Notes: generated by a model not told the origin, from the letters alone. DNA of 64,000 nt from Paracoccus sp. R12_2 (GCF_017744015.1 NZ_JAGHRA010000001.1:310001-374000); one strand, 5' to 3'; shown: positions 17,683 to 31,200, counted from the first letter of the stretch. Numbers and translations are program-made.

Positions 17683-18014
17683 CAGACCCGAATCTCGACC
17701 TGTGCTTTTCCGCGCTGGGTGATCCGACACGTCGCATGATCCTGCAACGCCTTGCACGGGGCGATGCCAGCGTCAGCGAATTGGCCGCGCCCCATGACAT
17801 GGCGCTGCCATCCTTCATGGGCCACCTGCGGAAGCTGGAAGAGGCCGGACTGGTCATCTCCACCAAGCAGGGCAGAACCCGCACCTGCCGGCTGGCCCCC
17901 GATGCCTTCACACCCGCAAGGGACTGGCTGACGGAACAGCGCGACGTCTGGGAGGGCCGTCTTGACCGATTTGATGATTACGTCACCGACCTGATGAAGG
18001 AACGCAGCAAATGA
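17673..18014 (+). CDS. ArsR-family winged-helix transcriptional regulator
   Basis: 113-residue DNA-binding protein. The winged helix spans about residues 8-80: LCFSALGDPTRRMILQRLARGDASVSELAAPHDMALPSFMGHLRKLEEAGLV. No Cys pair of the metal-sensing subfamily (ELCVC) is present, so this is not an arsenic sensor. Members of this subgroup are typically paired with SRPBCC/AHSA1 genes, as here: the stop overlaps the next ATG. The start codon lies inside a palindrome, suggesting autoregulation. Confidence 0.88.
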   Translation: MAKSDPNLDLCFSALGDPTRRMILQRLARGDASVSELAAPHDMALPSFMGHLRKLEEAGLVISTKQGRTRTCRLAPDAFTPARDWLTEQRDVWEGRLDRFDDYVTDLMKERSK

Positions 18015-18481
18015 ACCTGGACCCTGAACGCGACCTCAGCTTCACGCGCACACTGAATGCACCCCGTTCGGTGCTGTGGGAGTGCTGGACCACGCCAAAG
18101 CACCTGATGAACTTCTTCATGCCAAGGCCCCACAGCCTTGCCGCCTGCGATATCGATCTGCGGGTCGGCGGCAGGTTCAACACGACCATGAATGTCGATG
18201 GCACCCATATCGACAACACCGGGGTCTTCCTCGAGATCATCGACGGCAAGCGCCTTGTGTTCACCGACGGCTACAGCGAGGGCTGGGTGCCCGCCGCCGA
18301 TCCGTTCATGACCGCCATCATCGAATTCGAGGACGACGAGAATGGCGGCACGACCTATACGGCCATCGCCCGGCATCGGTCTGCGCAGGCACGACAGACG
18401 CACGAGGACATGGGCTTCTTCGATGGCTGGGGCACGGTTGTCACCCAGCTTGAGGAATACGCGCAGTCACTGGGCCGATAA
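18011..18481 (+). CDS. AHSA1/SRPBCC-domain protein
   Basis: 156-residue cytoplasmic protein with the START-like helix-grip fold. It opens DRDLSFTRTLNAPRSVLWECW-like (residues 6-27) and continues with the family pattern TPKHLMNFFMPRPHSL. Later it shows GVFLEIIDGKRLVFTDGYSEGW near 76-97 and ends ETHEDMGFFDGWGT-like (QTHEDMGFFDGWGTVVTQLEEYAQ). The family binds hydrophobic ligands or modulates chaperones; the ligand here is unknown. It is translationally coupled to the ArsR-type regulator. Confidence 0.86.
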   Translation: MNLDPERDLSFTRTLNAPRSVLWECWTTPKHLMNFFMPRPHSLAACDIDLRVGGRFNTTMNVDGTHIDNTGVFLEIIDGKRLVFTDGYSEGWVPAADPFMTAIIEFEDDENGGTTYTAIARHRSAQARQTHEDMGFFDGWGTVVTQLEEYAQSLGR

Positions 18482-18639
18482 CGCGCGGCCCCGCAAGAAC
18501 GGCAAGGGCCGACCGGAAAACCGCCACGATTCGTACGCCAGCGGCGGGGCGGATCATTCCCAGATCTTGGTGCGGAACTTCGCTGCTCATGCTGCCATTC
18601 TTGAAGACAACTGACGATGCAGCGGACAATGGCAGGCTT

Positions 18640-18663
18640 GGGGCCGGAAAATGATCCGGCCCC
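18640..18663. terminator. Hairpin between convergent genes
   Basis: GGGGCCGGA / TCCGGCCCC form a perfect 9-bp stem (18640-18648 with 18655-18663) with a six-base loop. It lies 15 bases after the leftward IalB-type stop and about 160 after the rightward AHSA1 stop, so it probably serves the leftward operon. No clear T-run follows. Confidence 0.5.
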
Positions 18664-18678
18664 GCCAATCGCCGTCGC

Positions 18679-19221
18679 TCAGGGCAGCATGTCGTCGGCC
18701 TTGCTGAAGCCCCTCAACTGGAAACTCAGCGCGATATCGCGACCGTCGCGGCCCCTGACCGACGCGGTCAGCTGGTCCCCTGCACGCATCGTCTGCAACC
18801 ACGCATCATCGACCGGGCCACTGGCATAGCAGCCCTGCCCGTCGCAGCTGTCATATTGCAGGGTTCCCACGTCATTGTCGTCCACCGACACCGATACGCC
18901 TTCCGACAGGGACACCCCGAACGGTACCGTCAGCACGGCTTCTGTCGCATCCTGTCCGGCCACGCGCGTGAAAGATGCCGTCGCCAGTCGCTGGTTCCCC
19001 TCCGAGACGATCAGGCTTTGCGAGAATTCGCACAGCAACTGGTCCGGGTTTGCCTGGTTCGAACAGGAAATCAGCCAGAGGGGCGCGTCGGGCGGGGTTT
19101 CCGCCGCCGGTGCCTGCTGCTCGGCGGGTTGCGCCTGGGGCGCTTCGCCCTGCGCGGTCGCGTCGGTCCCGGTCAGCAATGTCAGCGCCACGGCCAGCGT
19201 CGTCGCGGTATTCCAGATCAT
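18679..19221 (-). CDS. Invasion-associated locus B (IalB) family secreted protein
   Basis: 180-residue exported protein. The signal peptide spans about 1-23 (NTATTLAVALTLLTGTDATAQ). A Pro/Ala/Gln-rich linker follows. The IalB domain reads WLISCSNQANPDQLLCEFSQSLIV, then VPFGVSLSEGVSV and a CDGQGC motif, giving four Cys that could form two disulfides. ATG 19221 follows AAGGAC; the frame stays open upstream, but that form lacks a signal peptide. It starts 25 bases after the giant autotransporter stop on the same strand and is probably cotranscribed, hinting at a periplasmic or surface helper role. Confidence 0.83.
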   Translation of the reverse strand: MIWNTATTLAVALTLLTGTDATAQGEAPQAQPAEQQAPAAETPPDAPLWLISCSNQANPDQLLCEFSQSLIVSEGNQRLATASFTRVAGQDATEAVLTVPFGVSLSEGVSVSVDDNDVGTLQYDSCDGQGCYASGPVDDAWLQTMRAGDQLTASVRGRDGRDIALSFQLRGFSKADDMLP

Positions 19222-19246
19222 GTCGTCCTTTCCATATTTGCAATTG

Positions 19247-22200
19247 TCAGAAACGCATTCCGAAGCTGAGGCTGGCGGTATGACCGACTGTTCCCTGACG
19301 TCCCCATTCGCCCTGATAGCCGACATTCATGTAGCCGTCCCCGTCCTTGCCATAGAATGTCATGCCGGCCTTCAGGCGGCGGGTGCGGTCGCTGATCTGG
19401 CTGTAGTTGCGGAACGTGCCGTCGGACGGGTCCGCGCCCGGGAAGGTCGCGTTCACATACACGTCGTCGGCGTTCGAGAATGTCATCTCGCCGCGCAGAT
19501 AGGCGCGCATCCGGTTCTGGCCATCGGTCGCGATGTCGGTGCCCAGCTCGACCGAAGGCGTCGCCGACAGGACCCACTGGCTGGTCTTCTTCAACTCCAG
19601 CCCATAGCGGTCGCCGCCTTCGCTGGCCGAGGCCGAATGAAGCCATGTCGCATCCAGGTCCAGACCGGGCCGCAGATAGAAATTGCTGCCCGCCGGCTGA
19701 TAGCGATAGCCGCCGCCAAGCCGGATATTGGCCTGGCTGATGGTCTGGCTGACATGGGCCGTGCCCGCCGTCACGACATCGCCGTTGGGCAGCACCCCCG
19801 AGATGCCGATCACGCGGGTCGCATCCGCATCGCCTTTGCTGCCGGACAGCTGGCCATACACCTCCCACGGGCCGCGATAGGTCGCCAGCGAGACGCCAAG
19901 ATGGGCACGCTTGCCATCGGCCATGAACCGGTCGCCGTTCGACATGCTGTAATTCTCGAACCCGGCGGCCATGCCCAGATACAGCTCGTCCCCGACCGGC
20001 ATCCGCATTCCCGCCGAGAAGGTCGAGGTGTCCAGCGCGAAACGCTTGCTTTCGCTGGTCGCGTCGCGATCCAGGTTGGCGGCTTCGGCCGCGATCCAGT
20101 AACACGCGCGCGGATCGTCCGCCGCGCCGGCCATGTTCGCCTTGTCGCAATTCGACATCGTGCGGGCGAACTGGCGACCTGAATACAGCGCCCCGACCTG
20201 CGTCGCCGCATAGCCTTCCGAACTCAGCCGGTCCAGCGCGTCGATCACCTCGGCGCGGGTCTGCATGTTCGCGATCAGCGCGAACATCGGCCCCATCTGC
20301 GCCGACCCCTGACCGGCCAGAACCCGTCCGATGTGATCGCCAAGCAGCCGTTGGTTGCGATTGCTGCCGGCCACCGCGAAATCGGCATCGGCCAGCAGGT
20401 TGATGCTGCTGATACCGCCCGACCGCGACACGTTGATCGAATAGTCGATCACCGCCGTATCGACGACGCGCGTGCTGTCGTTGATGGCCGAACCCTCGGC
20501 CTGGATCAGCGCCAGCGGCGCGGTGCGCTGCAACAGCTGCAGGACCGGCCGGATCGTGCCAGACAACGTCGCGTCGCCGGACACACGGATCAGGTCGCTG
20601 TCACCGCCCGCCGCGCCATCGGTGCGGAAATAGACATCGGGCGTATAGGTCGCGCTGCGACCGAAGCTCAGCGATCCGGTCAGCTCGGTGGTCTGGCTGA
20701 CATTCTGGGTCAGTCGGAACTGGCTTGCGCGGGTCCGGACGCCAAGGTTGCGCCCACCGGCCAGATAAGGATCGCCGCCCAGATACAGATCGCCGTCGAT
20801 CCGCATCGCACCGTCATCGCCCAGATCGATCCGGTCCAGCGCGGTAAAGCTTGCGCCACGCGTCACCGCCAGCCGGTTGGCCCCCCCGCCCAGATCGACA
20901 TTGCCGACCGCGCCGCCGTTCAGTGTCACCTGATCGGCGCCGCTGCCGCCCGACAGGATGCGGTCGTTCAGCGACATCAGGAAGCTGTCCGAGGACAGAT
21001 CGACCGTGTTCACCGTGCCGCCATCCACGACGATGGCCGCCGGACCCGCCGTCGATCCCGCGGGCCGGGTCGGTGCGCGGGCCGACAATACGCCGCCCGA
21101 CGCTGTTCCGCTGCCGCCGACGATCACGCCGTCCAGCGCCACCGAGATGCTGTCCGCGCCATCGCGGCCCGCCGATTGCGCCATCACCGCGATGCCATCA
21201 CGGCCAAGCGACAGGATGTTTCCGGTCAGATCCATGCTGATCGCGCCGCCGCGGCCCGCACCGCCGGCACTGCCGCGATACAGCCCGTCCACCGCACCGC
21301 CGCCGCCGCCAAGGCTTTGCGCCAGAACCCCGACCGCATCGCGTCCGGTCGTCAGGACATAGCCACGATTTTCAAGGTCGATATTGCCGCCGTCGCCACC
21401 ATTGTCGTCGGACAGATTCACGCTCAGCGAACCGGCGCGCAGATCTGTCGCGACCATGCCGCCGCCGCCACCGATGGATTGCAGCACGAAACCATGTGCC
21501 CCGCCCCCCGCGGTCTGCACGTTGCCGCGATTGGCCAGCGAGATCGCACCGCCGTCGCCGGTCGAGCCGTCGCTGGCACCCAGGGTGACGCGGGCACGAT
21601 CCAGCCCGGCCATCATCGCCTGTCCGCCGCCAGCGCCGATCGACTGCACGATCTGGGCGCTGGCGTGATCGCCGCGCGTCGCAACAGCGCCGCGCAGGCG
21701 CAGCGACACGTCGCCGCCATCGTTGCGGAAGGAGGGATCGGCACCCAGCGTGACATTGGCGCTGCGCTGCCCCGAGCCGGCTTGCCCAGCGCCGGTATTC
21801 AGCATCAGCCGACCGCCACCGCCACCCACGGACTGGGTCAACCCGCCGGCAGACATGTCGCCGCGCGTCTCGACCGCGCCGTTCCGGCGGGCGGTGATGT
21901 CGCCGCCCCCGGCGTCATTGGTGTTCACCGCGCCCAGCATGGCATCCACGCGCAGATCCCCGGTGCGGCCGGCCTTCACATCCGTCACCGCCGTGCCGCC
22001 ACCACCGCCGACGCTTTGCAGCAGCATGCCGGTGGACCTTGCCGCCGTCGTCAGCATGTCGCCGCGATGAACCTGGCTGACATCCGATCCGGCGCTGCCG
22101 CTGACATCCTCGCCGCCAAGCGACAGGCTGCTGGTGACGCCGACATCGGGGCCGGTCTCGGGTGCCGCCGCCAGGGTCCGCGCCGACGCTGCCTCGGTCT

Positions 22201-25200
22201 TGGTGAAATCCAGGAAGGTTTGGACATTGCCACCGCCGCCATTCACCGACTGGCTGAGGATCGCCTGGCTGTTCGCGCCCAGCACGACGATGTCGCCGGT
22301 GCTGTTCACGGTAACCGTGCCCGCCGTCCCGTCGGTTCCGGTGCGTGCGCCCAGAAGGGTCGAGATGACATAGTCCGCCGCCATCGCCACGGGGGTCGAG
22401 ATCGACAGCCCTGCATTGCCGCCCGCGCCGCCGACCGACTGCGCGAAGATGCCATAAGCGTTGTCGCCGCGCACGGTGATCGTGCCGCTGTGGGTTACGG
22501 TGACATCGCCGCCATCCGCGCCGTCGCCGCCCGCGCCACCCACGGCCAGCTTGGTATAGGATTGCCCCTTGGCCTGTGCAGCCAGGTCGTTCAGCGACAG
22601 CGCTATGGCCATGCCGCCATTGCCGCCGCCGCCGCCGACGGATTGCGCCAGCACGCCATAGGCGCCGTCGCCCGCGACGTCGATCTGCCCGCCATTCGTG
22701 ACGCTGACCGCGCCCGCCGCATTGCCGCTGCCGCCCGAGCCGCCGACATTCAGTGCCATGGTCGGATCCGAAGAGGTCCCTGTCTGCAAGGTCGCGGTGC
22801 CGGTGATCGAATAGCCGCCATTGCCGCCGCCGCCGCCGACCGACTGTGCCAGCACGCCATGCGCAGCCGCGCCCGTCGTGACGATCACCCCGTCATTGCG
22901 GACATCGACCGCGCCGCCGGTGCCGCCCGTGCCACCCGAACCGCCGATCCCCAGTTGCAGTCCCTGCCTGACCTTGGCGGTGCTGCCGGGGCGGCTGACC
23001 GATACCGACAGAACATCGCTGCCGTTGCCGCCGCCGCCGCCCACCGATTGCGCGAAGATGCCGTGGCTTTCCGTGCCAGAGGTCTGGATGCGCGCGCCCG
23101 AGATGTTGGCCACGCTGACCGCGCCGCCTGCCGCGCCCGTCCCGCCCGAGCCGCCGATCAGCAGCGCATTGCGGGAACTGTTGTCGGCATTCGGCCCGGC
23201 GATGATGTTGCGCACATATTGCGCGTCGCCACCGCCGCCGCCCACGGCCATCGCAAGGATGCCTGCGGATTTCTTGCCCGAGGTGATGATCGTGCTGCGG
23301 TTGGTGACGTCGACATCGCCCGACACCGCGCCGGTGCCGCCGCTGCCGCCGATCGACAGCGTGGCGGTCGTCGCGATGGTCGAGCGCAGATTGACGATGG
23401 TGTTGTCCACCAGACCGCCCATCCCGCCACCGCCACCGACCGACTGCGCAAAGATCCCATGCGCGGATTCGCCCAGGGTCGACACGATCCCGCCGCTGTC
23501 CACCGTCACGTCGTCCGAGGTCATGCCCTCGCCGCCGTTGCCGCCGATATTGATCGAGGCGGTGGTGCCGATCTCGGCCCCCTTGATCAGGTTCTTGGCG
23601 ATGCTGAGCGCGGTGGTACCGCTTTTCACATAGCCGCCGGTGCCGCCCGCGCCACCCACGGATTGTGCCATGATGGCGGTGGCGCGCGCGCCTTCGGTCG
23701 CAATCCGGGCCGTGCTGGTCACATCGACCCTGCCGGACACCCCGCCGGTGCCGCCAGTGCCGCCGATATTCAACGAATAGGAGGTGCCCGCACCCGCCGC
23801 ACCGCCCGCACCGCCGCCGGTGCCGCCGCCGCCGCCCACCGATTGCGCGAAGACGCCGTGGGAATCATCGCCCATCGTGTAGATCAGACCGTCCGCCGCG
23901 GCCGTGACATTACCGGACGCGCCGCCCTCTCCGCCTTCAAGGCCAACGCTCAGCTTGAAGGTGGTGCCCTTTTTGTCGTTCGTCTTGGGCGTGGTCAGCG
24001 AGACCGAGGTCGCGCTGGAATTGCCGCCGCCATTGCCGATCGACTGCGCGAACAGCCCGTGCGAACGGGCACCGCGCGTCACCACATCCCCATCGCTGCT
24101 GGCGATGACATCGCCCGCGGTGCCGCCCGTTCCGCCGGTGCGGCCGATCTGGATGGCGACATTGCCGCCCTCGCCGCCATTGGTCAGCGAGGTATAGCCG
24201 GCATTGCCGCCGCCGCCGCCGACCGACTGCACAAAGATTCCGTGCGCGTCATCGCCATGGGTGTCCACGTCACCGGTATTGGCGACGGCGACATCGCCGC
24301 CCGAGCCGCCATTGCCGGTGCCACCGCCGATGGCAAGGCCGAAGCCCTTGTTCTTGTCGGCATTGCCGGTTTCGAAGATCAGGCCCAGATTGAAGGCCGC
24401 GTTGCCGCCGCCCCCGCCAAGCGATTGCGCGAACACGCCGTGACTGCCGTTCTGCCGGGTTTCGACGTCGCCGAAATGGGTCACATCAACCTGACCGCCA
24501 TTGCCCGCGTTCCCGGCCGAGCCGCCGATGGCGACGACAGCCGAATTCACCTGCTTGCCACCGCTGGGGGTGGTGGTGGTGGTCTTGCCTTCAAGTTCGT
24601 CAAGGACCGAGTTGTAATTGGCGATCACGCTGTCATCGACGCCGGTGTTGGTCGGCGTCTTGCGGTCCCCCGCGGTGCCGCCATTGCTGCCCGATCCGGT
24701 CGTCTTGCTGAAGCCCAGCACCGCGTTGATCCCGGCGTCGCCGCCACCGCCGCCGATGCTGCTGGCCTCGATCCCGTGCGCGCCGACGCCATCGGTGTCG
24801 ATACGTCCCGCCGATGCCGTCGCGGTGCCGCGCGTGACGCTGACATCGCCCGCATCGCCGCCGCTGGCCCCGAAGCCACCGACCCCGATCGCCACCGGAG
24901 AGCTGTCCTTCGTGCCGACCGCCGTGACATTCATGCCGCCCGTGCCGCCGCCGCCGCCGATCGATTGCGCAAAGATGCCGCGTGCGTGATAGCCGCGCGT
25001 GGCGATATCGCCGTCCGAGATCACATCCACATCGCCCGCATCCGCACCGACGCCGCCATGACCGCCCAGCCCCGCCACGACGCTGAGATCAGTGGCGCCG
25101 CCCGTGCCCTCGGAACTGCCCCAGTTCAGCTGGCCGCTGACATTCATCCCGCCATTGCCGCCGCCACCGGCGACCGATTGCGCGAAGATGCCATGCTTCC

Positions 25201-28200
25201 AGTTGCCCTCGACACCGATCGTGCCGACATGATCGGCCAGGACATTGCCCGAGACATTCGCAGCGCCACCAAAGCCGCCGATCCCGAAAGTCACAGACGG
25301 GATCTTGCCGTCCTTGCTTAGCGCGATGCCGCCCGACACGTTCAGGCCGCCATTGCCGCCGCCGCCGCCGATCGACTGCGCCAGCAGGCCGGCCGAGCCC
25401 TCGGATTCGGGCAGTTCGTCACCCTTGAACAGGCCCAGATCCACGAACAGGGTCTTCAGCCCCTTTGAATCGACCATGTCTTCGGCTTCATCGACGATGG
25501 TATCGCCCAGGATGTCGCGCAGCTTGGCCTCGAAACTGTCATCGTCGGGTTCGCCGAAATCATCCGGATCGGTGGTCACGCCGATATCGGCGCGTGCCGT
25601 CACGGTCACATCGTCGGCGCGTCCGGCATTGCCGCCCATGCCACCGACACCGACGATCAGCGACGTGTCGGACACGATTCCGCCCGAGACGTTCAGACCG
25701 CCATTGCCGCCGCCGCCGCCGACCGACTGCGCCAGAATGCCCGAGCGTCCGGTGCCGTGCGCGGTGATCGTGCTGCCTTCGGCCACGTCCACATCGACCG
25801 TGCCCGCGTTGCCGCCCGTCCCTCCAAAGCCTCCCACACCGACCAGCACGCCGTAGGACTTGCTGCGGTCGGTCTGGCCAGCGCCAGGCTTGCTGCTGAT
25901 CGCGACGCCCGCCGTCACGTTCACACCGCCATCGCCGCCGCCGCCGCCGATGGATTGCGCGACGATGCCGTTCGCGCCCTGCGTCTGGTTCAGCGTGATC
26001 GTGCCGTCGCCGTTCACCGTGCGCGGCAGCGCGGTCAGCGCGCCCGAATATCCAAGTTCGACCGCACCGGCATCTCCGCCGCCGCCGCCGAAGCCGCCGA
26101 CACCGGCCGCAATGGAAAAGATGGTGTTCGACCCCGACGGCTTGGTCAGCGCCAGCGTGCCCGAGATATTCGTGCCGCCCGTGCCGCCGCCGCCGCCAAG
26201 CGACTGCGCCATCAGGCCATGCGCGCGGTCGCCCATCGTTCCGACCGTGCCGGTCACGTCCAGGCCGACCGTCCCCGCGTCGCCGCCGGCCCCGCCAAAG
26301 CCGCCGACGCCAAGCGCCACGGCAGCGCCAGACTGGCCGGTCAGGCTGACCGCACCGCTGACATTCAGCCCGCCCGCGCCACCGCCGCCGCCGACCGACT
26401 GCGCCAGAACCCCGATGCTGTCATCGCCGCGCGTCTGGAAGCTTTCGGTCGCGGCACTGGTCGCGACAGTGCTGGTCACCGCGCCGCCATCGCCACCGCC
26501 GCCGCCAAAGCCGCCAACGCCAAGCGATCCCGCGCCGCCGTTCTGTTGCGTCAGGTTGATGCTGCCGGTGACATTGGTGCCGCCATTGCCGCCACCGCCG
26601 CCAAGGCTTTGGGTGACGATGCCCGAACTGCGGTCGCCAAAGGTCAGCACACCGCCGGTATAGGTCGAGGCCGTCAAGACGCCCGCATCGGCGCCGCTGC
26701 CGCCGAACCCGCCGACACCCAGCCCGACCGCCGCACTGGTCTGGCGCGACAGCGACACCGCCCCGCTGACATTCAGCCCGCCATTGCCGCCACCGCCGCC
26801 AAGGCTCTGGCTGAGAACGCCGATCGAATCGTCGCCCGATGTCTGGACATAGCCCGCGACCGTGTGATCGACCGAACCGGCCTGTCCGCCGCCGCCGCCG
26901 AACCCGCCGACGCCAAGGCCGACCGCGCCCGAGAAGCTGGACCCGACCGAGATGCCGGCCGAGACGTTGATGCCGCCATTGCCGCCGCCGCCGCCAAGCG
27001 ATTGCGCCACGACCCCGGCCGAGCGGTCACCGAAGGTCAGCGCGGTGCCGGTATAGGCACCAGTCACATCACCCGAGATCCCGCCGCCACCGCCGAAGCC
27101 TCCGACACCGATGGCCGCCGCGCCACTGCCGTTGCCCGCGATGCTGACAGCGCCGCTGACATTCAGCCCGCCATTGCCGCCGCCGCCGCCGACCGACTGC
27201 ACCATCACACCCGCGGCGTTTTCCCCCAGCGTGGTCACGTCGCCGGTCACGCGGCCGGTCGCGCTGCTGCCCGCTCCGCCCAGACCGCCGGCTCCGCCGA
27301 TCCCAAGGCCGACCGCGCCGCTGGACTGGCTGGACAGGCTGACCGCGCCACTGACGTTCAGCCCGCCATTGCCGCCACCGCCGCCAAGCGATTGCACCAG
27401 AACCCCGCCCGAGCGGTCGCCCTCGGTCCGCACGTCACCGGCCATGGTTCCTGTGGCTGCGGCCGCGTCGCCGCCGCTGCCGCCGAAGCCGCCGACGCCG
27501 ATGGCCGCCGCACCGCTGCCGCTGCTGGCGGCGCTGATCGCGGCGGACACGTTGATGCCGCCATTGCCACCGCCACCGCCAAGCGATTGAACGGTCATGC
27601 CCGTCGAATCGTTTCCAAGCGTCAGGACATCGCCGGTCACGCTGCCGGTCGCGCTGTCCGCCGCGCCGCCGCCGCCGCCCATGCCGCCGACTCCTATGGC
27701 CGCCGCGCCGCCGCCGCTGCCGGCAACACTGACCGCACCGCTGACATTCAGCCCACCATTGCCGCCACCGCCACCAAGCGACTGCACCAAAACACCGCCC
27801 GAGCGATCGCCCGCCGTCGCGACGTCTCCGGTCAGCGCGCCAAAGGCCGAGGCAGCGTCGCCGCCACCGCCGCCAAAGCCACCCACGCCAATGGCAGCGC
27901 CGCCGCCGCCGCTGCCCGTCGCGCTCAGCGTGCCGGACACGTTGATGCCGCCATTGCCGCCACCGCCGCCAAGCGACTGAATGGAGTAGCCGGCGGAATC
28001 CGCCCCGGCCGTGGTCACGTTACCGGTCATCGTGCCGCTGGCCGTCCCGGCATCGCCGCCGCCGCCGCCCATGCCGCCGATGCCGATCGAGGCCCCGCCG
28101 CCGCCACTGCCGGACAGGTTGACGAAACCCGCGACGCTCAGGCCGCCATTGCCGCCACCGCCGCCCGCCGACTGCACCAGCACCCCGCCCGAGCGATCCC

Positions 28201-31200
28201 CTTCGGTCAGCACATCGCCCTCGACGCTGGCCTGTGCCGCTGCGGCATCACCACCGGCGCCTCCGAAACCGCCGACCCCGATGGCCGCACCGCCACCGCC
28301 GCTGCCGGACGCGGTCAGGCTGGCCGAGACGTTGATCCCGCCATTGCCACCGCCGCCACCCAGCGACTGAACCGTGATTCCGGCGGAATCGACGCCCGCC
28401 GTTTCAACATCTCCGGTCACGCTGCCTGTGGCCGTATCGGCCGCACCGCCGCCGCCACCCGCGCCGCCGATCCCGACCGATGCTACGCCCGAACCCGTGC
28501 CAGCAAGGCTGACCGCACCGCTGACATTCAACCCGCCATTGCCGCCGCCGCCACCGGCCGACTGCACCAGCACCCCGCCGGACCGGTCCCCGGCGGTGAC
28601 AATATCGCCCGACATCGTTCCCGACGCCGCCGCGGCCGCGCCGCCATCGCCGCCGAAGCCACCGACGCCGATCGACACCGCGCCGGACCCCGTGCCCGCC
28701 GCGCTGAGCGTTCCGGCGACGCTGAGGCCGCCATTGCCGCCGCCGCCACCCAGCGACTGCACCGTGAAGGCCGAGGAATCCGTGCCCGCCGTCGCCACGT
28801 CGCCGGTGACTTGTCCGGTCGCCGTCCCGGCTGCGCCGCCGCCGCCGCCAAAGCCCCCGACCCCGACGGCCACACCGCCGCCGCCAGTGCCCGCCAGGTT
28901 CACGGTGCCGGACACACTGAGCCCGCCATTGCCACCGCCGCCACCGGCGGATTGTACCAGGACGCCGCCCGAGCTGTCACCCACCGTCGTCACGTCGCCG
29001 GTCAACGTGCCGGATGCCGCCGAGGCCAGTCCGCCGTCGCCGCCGGACCCGCCGATCCCGACCGAGGCTGCACCGCCGCCCGTTCCGGTCGCGTTCAGCG
29101 CGCCCGCAATGCTGATCCCGCCATTGCCGCCACCGCCGCCAAGCGATTGCACGGCCATGCCCGAAGAATTCAGACCGACCGTGGTGATATCGCCCGTCAC
29201 CCGCCCGGTCGCCGTGTCCGCATCGCCGCCGCCGCCGCCGCTGCCGCCAAGGCCCACGGCCAGCGCACCGCCTCCGGTGCCGCTGAGGTTGACGGCGGCC
29301 GAAACGCTGATGCCGCCATTGCCACCACCGCCGCCCGCGGATTGCACGACGACGCCTGACGAGTTCGCACCGAAGGTCACGACGTTGCCGGTGACCGTGC
29401 TGTCCGCGGCTGCGCCGTCACCGCCGTCACCGCCACTGCCGCCAAGTCCTACCGAGACGCCGCCCGATCCGGTCCCGGCGCCGGTCAGGATGGCCGAGAC
29501 GTTCAGCCCGCCATTGCCGCCGCCGCCACCAAGCGATTGCACGGTCACGCCGCCGGAGTTGATGCCCACGGTCGTGACATCGCCGGTCAGCGACGAGGTC
29601 ACCGTGCCCGCATCGCCGCCCGCGCCCGCAGCGCCGCCAAGCCCGACGGACGCGCCACCCGATCCCACGCCCGCGACCGCGACCGCCGCGCTGACATTCA
29701 TGCCGCCATTGCCGCCGCCGCCGCCAAGCGACTGCACGACCAGCCCGCCGGAACTGTCGCCAAGCGTGGTCAAGCTTCCTGTCACGTCGCTGGTCACTGT
29801 CCCGCCGGTGCCGCCACCGGCACCGCGCCCGCCCATCCCGACGCCGACGGCACCCGAACCCGTGCCGGCGCCGGTGCCCGCCGCCGTGACATTGAAGCCG
29901 CCATTGCCGCCGCCGCCGCCGACCGACTGCGCGACCACCGCCGCCGATTGATCGCCCCGCGTCAGCACGCCGTTGGCGACCGTCAGACCGACGCTGCCGC
30001 CGTTGCCGCCGCCAGCGCCGCTGCCGCCCAGCCCGACCGAGATCGCGCCTGATCCGACGCCCGCCCCGGTCAGCGTCGGCGTGATGCTGAAGCCGCCATT
30101 GCCGCCGCCGCCGCCGATGGATTGCGCAAGAATGCCGGCGGATGCGTCGCCGCGCGTTTCGACATTCGCCGATGTCGCCGCCGTCACCCCCGCGCCGTCA
30201 CCCCCGCCCGCGCCGCTGCCGCCAAGTCCGACACCGACACTGCCCGCACCGGTGCCGGCAAAGGACAGGGCCGCACTGACGGAGAAACCGCCATTGCCGC
30301 CGCCGCCGCCGATGGATTGCGCGACAAAGCCCGACGAGGCGAAACCATAGGTCAGGATGGTCCCGTTCGAGGTCGCATCGACCGCACCCGCAGCGCCGCC
30401 TCCGGCACCGCTGCCGCCTAGCCCGACACTGACCGTGCCCGCGCCGACGCCCGCGCCCGCGACCGAGCCCGCCACGCTGAAGCCGCCATTGCCGCCGCCG
30501 CCACCGATCGACTGCGCCACGACACCCGACGACCGATCGCCCTGCGTCCAGACCGCGCCATCGCTGGTCAATGTCACGGCACCTGCCGCAGCACCCGCGC
30601 CGCCGCCGCCGCCAAGGCCCACGCTGACCGCGCCGCTGCCGGTTCCGCTGCCGGTAATCGTTCCGGCCACGCTGAAGCCGCCATTGCCGCCACCGCCGCC
30701 GACGGATTGCGCAAGAATGGCGGTCGAATCGGTTCCTTCGGTCGTCACGTCGCCGGTCACGGCCGCCGTCACCGCACCGCCGGTGCCGCCCGAACCTGCA
30801 CCGCCGCCCAGCCCGACTGCGACCGAGCCGCTGCCGACCCCCGCTCCAGAGACTGCGCCCGAGACGGCAAATCCGCCATTGCCGCCCCCGCCGCCGATGG
30901 ATTGGGCGACAACGCCGGCAGACCGGTCGCCCTGGGTCGCCACGTCGCCATTCACGGCCGCGATCACGGTGCTGCCCGCGCCGCCAGACCCGCCTGAACC
31001 GCCCAGCCCGACAGTCACGTTGCCTGCCCCGGCCCCGCCGCCCGCCGCACCCGCAGCGATGCCGAAGCCGCCATTGCCGCCGCCGCCGCCGACCGACTGC
31101 ACCACGATGGCGCCGGAATCGTCGCCAAGCGTATCCACAGCGGCGTCCACGCGCGCGTCGACCACGCCGCCCGCGCCGCCACCGCCGGCCGAGGCGCCGA

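Noticed and set aside
20333..29359. Very long plus-strand open frames (over 1,600 and 1,200 codons) opposite the autotransporter, and many short Pro-rich frames (PPLPPPPP type)
   Set aside because: They are mirror images of the Gly-rich repeat. GGN codons read as proline or other GC-rich codons on the other strand, so stops are rare. They have no ribosome sites, signal or recognisable domains.
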